A stretch of DNA of 38,935 nt from Microcoleus sp. CSU_2_2 (GCA_012035135.1 JAAUPI010000018.1:1-38935), one strand, 5' to 3'; shown: positions 8,481 to 16,925, numbered from the stretch's first letter. A program made the numbers and translations. The notes: generated by a model from the letters alone, not told the origin.

Positions 8481-8741
8481 GGGGAATGTACTCGCCACCC
8501 AGAGAGGCACTATCTATATTCTAATTGATGCTTGCCTGAGGGTAAATAGAGTTTCTGCTTTCAAGCCAGATTTCGGCAGTTATGGGGTCTTTGCAGGGTT
8601 CCACTGCCCTCTCTACTTGACAGTTTGCTAAAGTTATGGTTAACAAATTATAAATGGCGAGTTATAAGTTGCAAGTTATAAGTTAGATTTGCGATCCACA
8701 AATTAACTATACTCGCAACTCATAAGTTAATAACTTCTCCT

Positions 8742-9263
8742 CTACTGGCAAAGTCGAAATTGTGCTAACTCAGCGGGAATTTTTGAAGCATTAGGTACGC
8801 TAGCAGAGGCAGGAACGAAGATTCCCATGCCGAAACTGCAACCCTCTGCATTCGTGCATTCACCCGGTTTAGCAGTGATTTGATATTCACCTTGAGACGG
8901 GGGAGTAAAAGAAATTGTCGCGACTTCGCCTGTCTTTTGACTCGTGGCAATCTCCTGACCATTGGCATCTGTGAGAGTTAGGTTTAAATCCTGACAATTT
9001 CCGTCGCAAGTGCCTACAAAAACATACTCAGTATTTGGATGCAGGGTGGCTCTAAAAGGAGATGAAACTTGCTTTCGCACTCTGGCCACCAACGGTACAA
9101 AAACTAATTTTTGACCGTTACTTTTCCGCTGTTCAAATTCTGTCTTTAAGCGACAAACAACCGTTTTTTGCTCGTTGGTCAGTTCTTGGGCAATAGCAGT
9201 TCCTACGATTCCAATACCAAGGATCATTGCCATACCAGAAATAACCAAATGTTTGATATTCAT
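8742..9263 (-). CDS. Exported cysteine-containing hypothetical protein (173 aa)
   Basis: A clean signal peptide (MNIKHLVISGMAMILGIGIVGTAIA, cleavage likely before QELTNEQ) precedes a ~148-residue mature domain. The mature part has six cysteines: one in VVCRLK, a pair in GTCDGNCQDLNL, a pair in PGECTNAEGC, and one in the C-terminal RLCQ. The stretch DLNLTLTDANGQEIATS followed by PPSQGEYQITA resembles a small beta-sandwich of the pre-peptidase C-terminal type. These domains often follow secreted enzymes, but no enzyme is fused here. A good ribosome site (AGGGGA) lies just upstream of the ATG at 9263. It stands alone between spacers of about 230-260 bp. No function can be assigned; disulfide-stabilised periplasmic localisation is the inference. 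Confidence 0.75.
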   Translation of the reverse strand: MNIKHLVISGMAMILGIGIVGTAIAQELTNEQKTVVCRLKTEFEQRKSNGQKLVFVPLVARVRKQVSSPFRATLHPNTEYVFVGTCDGNCQDLNLTLTDANGQEIATSQKTGEVATISFTPPSQGEYQITAKPGECTNAEGCSFGMGIFVPASASVPNASKIPAELAQFRLCQ

Positions 9264-9440
9264 TGATGTCCCCTAAAGCTAATTTTTTGCTAATTGATTT
9301 GGCTTGCGCAAAGACTCTCTCGATAGGGTACGTTTCGGCGCACCTTACTGCGACAGGTAGTGTCTAATTTAGCAGACCTTATGCAGCACTGTCTATTGAT
9401 CAAAATTCAAGGGTTTAAAACCCCGTATGACGGCGTCATG

Positions 9441-9502
9441 TTTTTAGGATGGAGTATAAATCCCAATCCTAAAAACGGGGTGTAAATACCCATCCTAAAA
9501 AC
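9441..9502. repeat. Nested inverted and direct repeats around ATCCTAAAAA
   Basis: TTTTTAGGAT (9441-9450) is inverted as ATCCTAAAAA (about 9466-9475) and repeated directly near 9493-9502, nested inside outer CCCCGT/ACGGGG arms. Lies in the spacer between the 332-aa protein gene and the exported protein gene. Confidence 0.65.
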
Positions 9503-9528
9503 CTCACTGTCAACTGTCAACTGTTTAA

Positions 9529-10527
9529 CTACCAATTGCCATCTCTGATTTCATCTGGATTGACTTTGAGCTTTTTAATTTGTGCTTGAGAAACGTCAAC
9601 AGATGTATCGTCTTGCTGTGATGCAAATCCTTGATTTTTGTCCATCTCTTTGACAGACTTGACTTGAGAAAGGATAGTTGAGGCTGCGACATCGCCTTTT
9701 TGTTCGTCGTAGAGGTCAAACCAAGGAAGATGATATTGATTGTAAGTTTGGGCAGTAATGGGTGTATTTGGTGGTTCTTTGCCAGTGATTTCCCGATACA
9801 TCATGCTATTAACAATGTGGACGTAAACTCTACCAAAATTTGTCTCGTCCCAAGTGTTGATACCATAACTATCGGGATAAATTTTTTGTTTCATTTTACC
9901 GCCTGCTGCTAATCCCATTTCTGCACTATATTTGGCTGCACCAGCCGAAGATGCCATACACAAAGTAATACCTCTTTCTCTTAATTGCGATCTTGGCTGT
10001 TCTTCTGGAAATAACCCTGGTTTCGGATCGAATACAACGATCTGAATGCCACCAAATTCTTCTTTGCCTGTTACTTGTGCTTCGACAGTGTAACCCATGC
10101 CGAGAGGCATGGCAACAAATTGGCGGATGTAACCTTCACCAGAATTGATACCATCTAACCAGGGTTGAGCGGGACAAATGACATAATCTTGGTCATTAGC
10201 TTGTAGTTTTTGCTGCCAAGGTTTGCCGGAAACGGCATTAACTTTACCAACAGCAATTTTAACAGCATTCGGCCGCCAATTAGCGCCTCTAAAACAAATC
10301 CACAAAGCTTCTCGTTGATACATGGGAATAAACACGCCACCATGTTCTTTCCAAGTTTCAGGAACTCTAGAAATGTAGTCATCAACTTTGCAGACTGGAA
10401 ACTCACCTAATCCTGGCGGTAAAGGATAAGTTGTACCGTCGTCGGGTATCCGCAAAGTGCGTTGAAAATTTAGAGCGAAGTTTTTGCCAAAATATATAGC
10501 GTTGTTTCTTACGGTGATTTCTAACAT
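9529..10527 (-). CDS. Conserved-looking protein of unknown function (332 aa), third gene of the polA cluster
   Basis: No signal peptide or membrane segment. I do not recognise a functional domain. Features: FGKNFALNFQRTLRIPDDG near the N-terminus, then PLPPGLGEFPV, an aromatic-rich block (PMYQREALWICFRGANWRP), PAQPWLDGINSGEGYIRQFV, MPLGMGYTVEAQVTG, and an Ala/Gly-rich stretch (SSAGAAKYSAEMGLAAGGKM) in the second half. The last ~50 residues are charged and look disordered. From memory only, similar proteins with the 'MPLGMGYTVEAQ' motif occur in actinobacteria, also without an assigned role. It starts 45 bp after the nuclease gene in the same direction, suggesting co-transcription with polA. 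ATG at 10527. Confidence 0.8.
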   Translation of the reverse strand: MLEITVRNNAIYFGKNFALNFQRTLRIPDDGTTYPLPPGLGEFPVCKVDDYISRVPETWKEHGGVFIPMYQREALWICFRGANWRPNAVKIAVGKVNAVSGKPWQQKLQANDQDYVICPAQPWLDGINSGEGYIRQFVAMPLGMGYTVEAQVTGKEEFGGIQIVVFDPKPGLFPEEQPRSQLRERGITLCMASSAGAAKYSAEMGLAAGGKMKQKIYPDSYGINTWDETNFGRVYVHIVNSMMYREITGKEPPNTPITAQTYNQYHLPWFDLYDEQKGDVAASTILSQVKSVKEMDKNQGFASQQDDTSVDVSQAQIKKLKVNPDEIRDGNW

Positions 10528-10572
10528 GGTATTTTTAGATAAAGAACAATTACCAGATAATCAAAATTTCGC

Positions 10573-11145
10573 TCATTTGTCGTTTTTGCGAAAATCCCAA
10601 GCTGGCACAAACTTCGAGTCTCCCCAAACACCGCGACGATTTTTCTTAGCTTCGGCTTCGGCTTGTTCCAGAATACTTGCACTCGGACAGTTTTTTAAGT
10701 AAGGACGGTAAATCATTACCAGTCCTTCGCGGGTCAAAACTTCTTGGATAAATGTGCCGTTAGGTAGGCGAATTTCGCTGACTTTGCGGCCGTAGCGATC
10801 GGTATCTGTGACGGTTAAAACCACCCGATCGCCTCCTTGTTTTACTAGCTGCTGCGTTCTTTGCATGGCTTGATTTCCCCACTTAAATTGATTTTTTTGT
10901 GCTGATTTTTTGCTGTTTTTTTCGGCGTTACTGTGCGCAATTTCTGGTGCATCTACACAGGCAAAACGCACTGAAATATCTTTGCCCGCAGCATCGCTGG
11001 CGACAAGAGTGTCGCCGTCGCTGACTCGCTTGACAGCATAGTTATTCGGTGCTAATTTTTGTTTGCAACCGAAGATAAGCAAGAGCATAATTACTACACT
11101 TAAGCTTTTAATCTTTGGAAAAATGTCGATTTTAGTTTTGCTCAT
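10573..11145 (-). CDS. Thermonuclease-family (SNase-like) lipoprotein
   Basis: Predicted exported, lipid-anchored nuclease of the staphylococcal-nuclease fold. The N-terminus is a type II signal with lipobox IFGC (C27). The SNase core runs from VKRVSDGDTLVA (~38) to NRRGVWGD near the end. The catalytic residues line up with the family: Arg and Asp/Glu in RFACVDAPE, and a second Arg in TDTDRYGRKVSEI. The closing motif EAEAKKNRRGVWG is also typical. 190 aa is normal for a secreted SNase. The ATG at 11145 lies 12 bp after the polA stop, so the two are probably co-transcribed. This is odd for an exported nuclease and may reflect translational economy rather than shared function. Substrate (DNA or RNA) is not determined. 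Confidence 0.9.
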   Translation of the reverse strand: MSKTKIDIFPKIKSLSVVIMLLLIFGCKQKLAPNNYAVKRVSDGDTLVASDAAGKDISVRFACVDAPEIAHSNAEKNSKKSAQKNQFKWGNQAMQRTQQLVKQGGDRVVLTVTDTDRYGRKVSEIRLPNGTFIQEVLTREGLVMIYRPYLKNCPSASILEQAEAEAKKNRRGVWGDSKFVPAWDFRKNDK

Positions 11146-11157
11146 ATTTGTCAGTTT

Positions 11158-14100
11158 TTATTTGGTTTCCATCCAATTTTGTCCCGCATGAATGTCAACT
11201 ACCAGGGGTACGCTGAGGGGCAAAGCATTTTCCATTGCATCTTTGATTTTTGGCTGCAATTCTTCCCATTCGTCGGGAGGTACTTCAAAGATTAATTCGT
11301 CGTGAACTTGCAGCAGCAATCGTGCCTGATAGTTTGCCAAAATTTGGTGTACTTTAAGCATGGCAAGTTTAATAATATCAGCACTGGAGCCTTGGATGGG
11401 AGCATTGGCGGCTGCTCGCAAAGATTGGGCATCATCTTTGCTGAGAGATTTAAGTCGATCGGAATGAATGTCTTCGGGATTGCTGCCTTTTAACCGGAGA
11501 AGACTGTCGCTCTCGAATTTTAAATAGCGGCGGCGGCCGAGGATTGTGGTAACGTAGCCGAGGGCGATCGCCTCTTTTTTGACTTTCTCTAAATATTCAA
11601 AAACTTTACTATAGCGATCGTTAAATTTCGCAATAAATTCCTTACCATCTTTGGAAGTCTTGCCCATCGATCGACCAAATTTAATCGCCCCCATACCATA
11701 AATTACCCCAAAATTAATCGTTTTGCCAAACCGTCTTTCATCTGGCGTGACTTCCTCTTTTTCAAACAATAATTGAGCCGTCACGGTATGCACGTCTCGA
11801 TTATTTTGGTAAGCTTCGATTAACACAGGTTCTTGACTCAAGTGAGCTAAAATTCGCAGCTCAATTTGAGAATAGTCAGCCGACACCATCAGCCAACCTG
11901 ATTCTGGTAAAAAAGCTTTGCGAATTTGCCGCGAAAATTCGGTACGGATCGGAATATTCTGCAAATTTGGATTAGAAGAAGAAAGCCTGCCCGTACCCGT
12001 AGCAGTTTGGTTGAAATCTGTATGAACTCGCCCGGTATCTTGCCGCACTAACTGTGGCAAAGCATCTACATAAGTAGATTTCAACTTGGACAATGTTCGG
12101 TGTTCTAACAGATCGTCTACGATCGGGTGATCTCCTTGCAGTTTATCCAAAACAGCAGCGTCGGTAGAGTATCCTGTTTTGGTTTTGCGAGACTTTTTCT
12201 CAAACTGTTCGGGAATTTTTTCTAATAAGATTTCGCTGAGTTGCTTGGGCGAACCTAAATTAAACTTTCTACCCGCTGCTGCATAGGTCTTTTCTTCTAT
12301 TTCTGTTAAGCTGGTTTCTAGCTGCTGCGAAAGTGTATTGAGATAAGCTGAATCAATGCGAATTCCACAAAATTCCATTTCTGCTAAAACAGGTTCTAAA
12401 GGCTGTTCTACTTCTAGCAGCAACTCATGCAAAGACTTGTCGGGAAAGTTAGCTTCATCAGCTTCATCCAATTCTGCTCTCAGTTTATCTACTAACTGAA
12501 ATGTGGTGTAAACATCCATGCCGCAGTAGTCGGCTACTTCTCTAATTCTAATGTCAGCAATTGTTTTGTTTTTCGGGACTAATTCATTGTAACTTTTGGC
12601 GACAATGCCTAAGTATTTCCTTGACAATTCGCTGAGGCTATGGCTATTTTCTGGATTGAGTACATAACTGGCTAACATCGTGTCGAAAACGACGCCTGCT
12701 AGTTTAATTCCTTGACAGCGCAGGATCAGCCGATCGAACTTAGCATTTTGCAAAGCTTTTGGATAATTCTCGCTTTCTAAAATCGGACGCAAAGCATTTA
12801 AAACTGTGGCTTTGTCCAAGTTTTGACCAGTTTTATGTCCGGTTGGGATATAGGCTAAATCTTGTTCGCCCGTTCCCCAACAGCAGCCAATTCCCACTAA
12901 TTCGGCGTCTCGCGGTTCGAGGGCGGTGGTTTCGGTATCCCAGGCGACGGGTGAAGTTGTGTCGGTGCAAGTTTGCAGCAGTTTAACTAATTCGTTTAAC
13001 TGTTCGATCGAGTGAATTATTCGGGGTTTTATGGGTAGTTGGTTTGCTTGCTGGGCAGCTTGGGTATCAGCATAATTCCAAAACCATGAGGCATCTTCTT
13101 CGGAAATTTCAGAATTTTCAGGTGACTTATCTATTGTGGGATGAGCATCTTGCCCACTCTTTTCTGAGTCATTAAGTTTGGAGTGGGCATCTTGCCCACC
13201 CTTTTCCGAGTCGTTGATTTTGGAGTGGGGATCTTGCCCGCTCTTTTGTGAGGATGGTGATGTAGATTCTTCGTCAAAAATACTGCCACCGAAACGCTTT
13301 TGAATTTGTTTGACTTTCTTTAAAAATGTTTTAAATTCTAATTTTTCCAGCATTGGTATTAAGGCTGCTTCATCAAAACCTTTAAGCTGGCAATTTTCTA
13401 ACTCTACTTCTAAGGGAACATCTTGGACAATTGTCGCCATGCGCTGAGAATGATAGGCAGCTTCTTTGCCCTCCTCTAACTTTTTCTTAGTTGCGCCTTT
13501 CAGCTCATCTATAGCAGCATAAATTCCGTCGAGGGAATTGTAAGCCTCCAGCAGTTGCAAAGCGGTTTTGTCGCCAATGCCTTTGACTCCGGGAATGTTG
13601 TCGGATTTATCGCCACAAAGAGCTTTATAATCTATTACTTGTTCTGGCAAAATACCAAGTTTGGCTTTGACTTCTTCCGGACCGTATTCTTGGGATTTGC
13701 CTTTACCCGATCGCTTCAATTCATCTGTACTCAAATATAAAACGCTGATGTTTTTTTCGGTATCTACTAATTGAAACAAATCGCGATCGCCCGTCAGGAT
13801 TTTCACCCGATAACCCGCCTCACTGGCTTTGTTTGCCAAAGTTCCCAAAACATCGTCCGCCTCGTATCCTTCAGCGGTAATGGCTGGTAGATTCAAATAG
13901 CCGAGGAGTTCTTGCAGGTTTTGAATATCGGGGATAAAATCCTCTGGGGTTTCGGCCCGGCCGGCTTTGTAGGTGTCGTCGGCTTCGTGGCGAAAAGTGG
14001 GCGTAGCGAGGTCAAAAGCGATCGCCATGTACTGGGGGTCGTGGGCTGCCATGACTTCCAGCAATGACTTGAGAAAGCCAAAACAGACGCTGGTGGGAAT

Positions 14101-14220
14101 GCCTGTCGTAGTTCGCAAACCTCCATCTCGCCCTTTGGCAAAGGCGAAGTAGGAGCGAAAGGCCAGGGAGTGGCCGTCAACTAAGATGAAGGTAGGATCT
14201 TGATTTGCTGAGACAGACAC
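11158..14220 (-). CDS. polA: DNA polymerase I
   Basis: Repair and Okazaki-fragment polymerase. Order: N-terminal 5'-3' exonuclease/FEN domain (FILVDGHSLAFRS; YEADDVLG; CGDKSDNIPGVKGIG), a linker of ~60 residues, a proofreading domain with the acidic pair in AWDTETTALE and later FDTMLASYVL and YCGMD (all metal-ligand positions retained, so proofreading is predicted active), and the polymerase domain with motif A SADYSQIELR, motif B RRFGKTINFGVIYG and motif C LLLQVHDELIFE. At 1020 aa it is longer than E. coli Pol I (928). Part of the excess is three in-frame copies of a 14-residue repeat (G/S)GQD(A/P)H in the linker, described as a repeat feature. The start is GTG at 14220, which gives the family-like beginning before PTFILVDGHS. 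Confidence 0.97.
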   Translation of the reverse strand: MSVSANQDPTFILVDGHSLAFRSYFAFAKGRDGGLRTTTGIPTSVCFGFLKSLLEVMAAHDPQYMAIAFDLATPTFRHEADDTYKAGRAETPEDFIPDIQNLQELLGYLNLPAITAEGYEADDVLGTLANKASEAGYRVKILTGDRDLFQLVDTEKNISVLYLSTDELKRSGKGKSQEYGPEEVKAKLGILPEQVIDYKALCGDKSDNIPGVKGIGDKTALQLLEAYNSLDGIYAAIDELKGATKKKLEEGKEAAYHSQRMATIVQDVPLEVELENCQLKGFDEAALIPMLEKLEFKTFLKKVKQIQKRFGGSIFDEESTSPSSQKSGQDPHSKINDSEKGGQDAHSKLNDSEKSGQDAHPTIDKSPENSEISEEDASWFWNYADTQAAQQANQLPIKPRIIHSIEQLNELVKLLQTCTDTTSPVAWDTETTALEPRDAELVGIGCCWGTGEQDLAYIPTGHKTGQNLDKATVLNALRPILESENYPKALQNAKFDRLILRCQGIKLAGVVFDTMLASYVLNPENSHSLSELSRKYLGIVAKSYNELVPKNKTIADIRIREVADYCGMDVYTTFQLVDKLRAELDEADEANFPDKSLHELLLEVEQPLEPVLAEMEFCGIRIDSAYLNTLSQQLETSLTEIEEKTYAAAGRKFNLGSPKQLSEILLEKIPEQFEKKSRKTKTGYSTDAAVLDKLQGDHPIVDDLLEHRTLSKLKSTYVDALPQLVRQDTGRVHTDFNQTATGTGRLSSSNPNLQNIPIRTEFSRQIRKAFLPESGWLMVSADYSQIELRILAHLSQEPVLIEAYQNNRDVHTVTAQLLFEKEEVTPDERRFGKTINFGVIYGMGAIKFGRSMGKTSKDGKEFIAKFNDRYSKVFEYLEKVKKEAIALGYVTTILGRRRYLKFESDSLLRLKGSNPEDIHSDRLKSLSKDDAQSLRAAANAPIQGSSADIIKLAMLKVHQILANYQARLLLQVHDELIFEVPPDEWEELQPKIKDAMENALPLSVPLVVDIHAGQNWMETK
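13134..13262. repeat. Three hairpin repeat copies, 42-bp period, inside polA
   Basis: The core ATCTTGCCC recurs at 13147, 13189 and 13231, a 42-bp period. Copy 2 is a perfect hairpin GTGGGCA-TCT-TGCCCAC. The coding strand reads SGQDPHSK, GGQDAHSK, SGQDAHPT separated by INDSEK-like spacers. All are in frame and lie in the linker between the 5'-3' exonuclease and proofreading domains. Confidence 0.9.
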
Positions 14221-14384
14221 AGGTTGCGATCGTGCGAAAGTATTTTCTTATTGTAGCTATAGGAGAAGGAAGAAGGAAGTTCGGCAACAATAAAAAGAGC
14301 AATTACTAGGACATAAAATTACCCAACATAGTAGATATAAGGGACATTTGATGATCAACCTCGATTCAGCACGTTTACATTGTA
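14221..14384. other. polA upstream spacer
   Basis: Holds GAAGGAAGAAGGAAG just upstream of polA (possible purine-rich repeat) and AT-rich sequence with no open frame. The next 128 bp are a MITE-like element (14385-14512). Confidence 0.5.
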
Positions 14385-14512
14385 TATAGCAGTTCTCAAA
14401 GAAGTAAGCTACGTAAAAATGTTAACTTGTAGGGTGCGTCGCTGCGACTTATTAAATTCACTTTGTAAGTGATAGATGGCGACGCACCTCATCTACATGA
14501 GAAAGGCTTTAT
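14385..14512. mobile_element. MITE-like element, TATAGC(A/G)GTTCTCAAA ends, carrying a GGTGCGTCGC hairpin
   Basis: Left end TATAGCAGTTCTCAAA and degenerate right end ATGAGAAAGGCTTTAT match the element at 36450-36589. The centre is a different palindrome (AGGGTGCGTCGC at 14431, GGCGACGCACC ending 14488) of the family seen at 22380, 26561, 28774, 35199, 35280 and 38813. It therefore looks like a composite of two repeat families. Confidence 0.7.
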
Positions 14513-14589
14513 CACTAATCCAAGTATATCACTAAGTAGATAGGCGCTGTCAAACTCAACTGTGTAAACGATTGATTGTAAAGTATCCT

Positions 14590-16050
14590 TTAATTACTCG
14601 ATCGCACCGTCAAAACTTGCGGCGGTGTCGCATCCGGCGGATACAAGAAATCTACCTGCACCAAACGGCGTTCCCCGGGTTTCATCTTCACATTCACCAA
14701 AGGTTCCCCTTGCTGTCCCCGGCGCTGCACGATGTGAATGTAGCGCGTCAAAGTCTTCCCACTATCATCGTTAAACATTACTCGTACCGTACCTCGGAAA
14801 AATATCCGATTTTCCGGAGGTTCATAAAACATCAATCCCCCCGCTTCTGTATTTGCCTTAATCGGTGTTTGCATCTTAATACTCACAGATTGGGAGTCGC
14901 GAGATTTGTTATAAAGCGGAAAACTCAAACTGTATTGAATCCCATAATTGCCGTGCGCAAAATAAGCAGTATCGGGATAGCGAGCCAACATTTTAGCACT
15001 TTGAATTTGACCGGTTCCAAAAGTACCTGTATGAGTAGTGCTCAAGGCATAGGAAAATTCTTCGCCGCGTTTCGGAATGCTTAAATAATCGGTTCTTGAA
15101 CTGTCAGTAATTTTAGCTTCCCACTGAGAACCTTGCGCTACTCCCGCAACCCGGCCGTAAATTACCTGTACGGGATTTGAGTCGATCGCAGTTGGTGCTA
15201 AATCTCTCGGCCCTGCTAAACCTTTGGTATTTAAAATATTTTCCCACTGTTCTAACGTTGGATATTGTTCGATTCCTTCTTTTGTTTTCGGAGCAAACAT
15301 TGCTAAACTAGCAACATAAACCGAATTGCTGCTCGATACTCGCATCAAAGTCGATCGACCGTTGGAAGAAGGCGTAACATTCCCTACAGGTATTGGCAAA
15401 TTCATCACCATTCGGCTTTGATACGCCGGAATTTCGATCGCAGCCGGCAAAATGCCTTGTCTGTGCCCTCGCAATACATCGCTCGTGATGCGGCTGCCAG
15501 GTCCTGCAAACACAGTGCCGAATCGATTTTCTAAATAGGAAGGCAAATCGACAAACAGCGCATCTGGTCGAGTTAAATAACTCGCTCCTTGTAATATTTT
15601 TAAAGTAACAGGTTCGGAATTGGGATTGTGAACAATAATGCCTTGAAACAAGGTGCGAGTTTGGGCGCTATTTTTGGCCTTGGCAATATGGTGGGCAAAA
15701 ATGTCAAATCTGCCTTTGAAGGGAAAGTTTAAATGAGCCGAAGGTACTTGTTTTAATTCTTGGGGAAATGTGGAGAGCAAAATCCCTTCGGTTTGTACAA
15801 CTTCTGGGCTGTTGCTATTAAAAACGGGGATGTTGTCGAGTTGTCCCGGCAAAACGCGGATTTGCTGGGGCATTGTCACAGTTTTTAGCGGGCTGCTGCT
15901 GGGCTGGGGTGGCACATCCAGTTCGTTTTCCGGTACCGGGACTTCTGGCTGGATGAGCAGTTGTTGTTGGGTGGGATGTGCGGCGATTGTTTGAGCGAGG
16001 GGGAAAATTGGCAAAAACATTGCTGTAAAGGCGTTTAACTGAACTTGCAT
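14590..16050 (-). CDS. DUF3370-family exported protein
   Basis: Cyanobacteria-specific protein of unknown function. The N-terminus (MFLPIFPLAQTIA within the first ~25 residues) resembles a short signal sequence. A Pro-rich stretch (PEVPVPENELDVPPQPSSSP) leads into the conserved domain, with features I associate with DUF3370: LPGQLDNIPVFNSN, GRFDIFAHHIAKA, RTLFQGIIVHNPN, LPSYLENRFG, GPGSRITSDVLRGHRQG and PAYQSRMVMNLPIP, ending in a beta-rich region (MLARYPDTAYFAHGNYG). A carbohydrate- or envelope-related role would be a guess. I chose ATG at 16050 (486 aa); a GTG at 16071 adds 7 residues and an ATG at 16020 removes 10. It is divergent from surE across a spacer filled with two palindromic repeats. 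Confidence 0.8.
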   Translation of the reverse strand: MQVQLNAFTAMFLPIFPLAQTIAAHPTQQQLLIQPEVPVPENELDVPPQPSSSPLKTVTMPQQIRVLPGQLDNIPVFNSNSPEVVQTEGILLSTFPQELKQVPSAHLNFPFKGRFDIFAHHIAKAKNSAQTRTLFQGIIVHNPNSEPVTLKILQGASYLTRPDALFVDLPSYLENRFGTVFAGPGSRITSDVLRGHRQGILPAAIEIPAYQSRMVMNLPIPVGNVTPSSNGRSTLMRVSSSNSVYVASLAMFAPKTKEGIEQYPTLEQWENILNTKGLAGPRDLAPTAIDSNPVQVIYGRVAGVAQGSQWEAKITDSSRTDYLSIPKRGEEFSYALSTTHTGTFGTGQIQSAKMLARYPDTAYFAHGNYGIQYSLSFPLYNKSRDSQSVSIKMQTPIKANTEAGGLMFYEPPENRIFFRGTVRVMFNDDSGKTLTRYIHIVQRRGQQGEPLVNVKMKPGERRLVQVDFLYPPDATPPQVLTVRSSN

Positions 16051-16093
16051 CGATCTTGGATCGATCGACACAAAACTTTACCACAAGTTGGTT

Positions 16094-16156
16094 AAGGACT
16101 GAAGTTCTCACTACAAACCTGTGAAACTAAGGTTCTTAGTGAGGACTTTAGTCCTT
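16094..16156. repeat. Palindromic repeat, 'AGGACTTTAGTCCTT' family, copy 2
   Basis: AAGGACTGAAGTTCTCACTA pairs imperfectly with TTAGTGAGGACTTTAGTCC. It lies between the divergent DUF3370 and surE genes. Confidence 0.8.
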
Positions 16157-16167
16157 GATCAAAAAGA

Positions 16168-16224
16168 GTAAAATCCTCACTATAATCTGTCAAACTAAGG
16201 TTTGTAGTCAGGATTTTAGTCCTT
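16168..16224. repeat. Palindromic repeat, 'AGGACTTTAGTCCTT' family, copy 3
   Basis: AAAATCCTCACTATAATC and GTAGTCAGGATTTTAGTCC form the hairpin arms, ending 23 bp before the surE ATG. Part of it would lie in the surE leader. Confidence 0.8.
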
Positions 16225-16247
16225 CCCCCGACTTCGACGAATTTTTA

Positions 16248-16925
16248 ATGACAATAATTTTAACCAACGACGACGGCATAGACGCTCCGGGAATTCAAGC
16301 GCTGTTGCAGGCGGTAAGTGGCAAAACTATTATGGTAGCTCCTCAAGGGCAATTGTCCGGCTGCGGGCATCAGGTGACGGCTCACAGTCCGATTCATGTC
16401 GATCGCCGATCGTCCGTTGAGTATGCTGTAGAGGGAACACCTGTAGACTGCGTGCGGATTGCTTTGAATCACATTTGTCAAAAACCAGATTTGGTACTTT
16501 CCGGCATTAATCCCGGTGGCAATTTGGGAGTTGACGTGTACATTTCCGGTACGGTAGCAGCGGTGCGGGAAGCAGCAATGCACGGGATTCCGGGCATTGC
16601 GATTTCCCATTGGATTAAAAGGCCTTGGGAGATAGATTGGGAAATCGCGACTCGTTGGACATCGCGGGTGTTGGCGAATTTGCTGAATCGCGAACCCAAG
16701 TCTGGGTGTTTCTGGAATGTGAATTTGCCGCATTTAGCCCCCGGAAGTGCGGAACCGGAAATTGTGTTTTGTCGCCCTTCGACTCAGCCACTGCCGGTGG
16801 TATACCGACAGGAGGGAGAATACTTTTATTATGTGGGTGAATACGGATCGCGCGATCGAGCTCCGGGAACTGATGTTGATGTCTGTTTTGGTGGCAATAT
16901 TGCGGTGACTGAGATATCGCTTTGA
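16248..16925 (+). CDS. surE: 5'/3'-nucleotidase SurE
   Basis: Metal-dependent phosphatase that removes phosphate from nucleoside monophosphates, often with exopolyphosphatase activity; cytoplasmic. Metal-binding N-terminus TNDDGIDAPGI with the Asp pair, CGHQVTAHSPIHV, GTPVDCVRIAL, and the SurE signature SGINPGGNLGVDVYISGTVA. I chose ATG at 16248 because the frame upstream (to 16155) translates only the palindromic repeat, while MTIILTNDDG is the standard SurE beginning. 225 aa is a little shorter than E. coli SurE but contains the full core. Divergent from the DUF3370 gene. The leader contains the end of a hairpin repeat, which may affect translation. Confidence 0.96.
   Translation: MTIILTNDDGIDAPGIQALLQAVSGKTIMVAPQGQLSGCGHQVTAHSPIHVDRRSSVEYAVEGTPVDCVRIALNHICQKPDLVLSGINPGGNLGVDVYISGTVAAVREAAMHGIPGIAISHWIKRPWEIDWEIATRWTSRVLANLLNREPKSGCFWNVNLPHLAPGSAEPEIVFCRPSTQPLPVVYRQEGEYFYYVGEYGSRDRAPGTDVDVCFGGNIAVTEISL

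Noticed and set aside
16155..16247. N-terminal extension of surE
   Set aside because: Translates a hairpin repeat; SurE proteins begin at the MTIILTNDDG-type segment.
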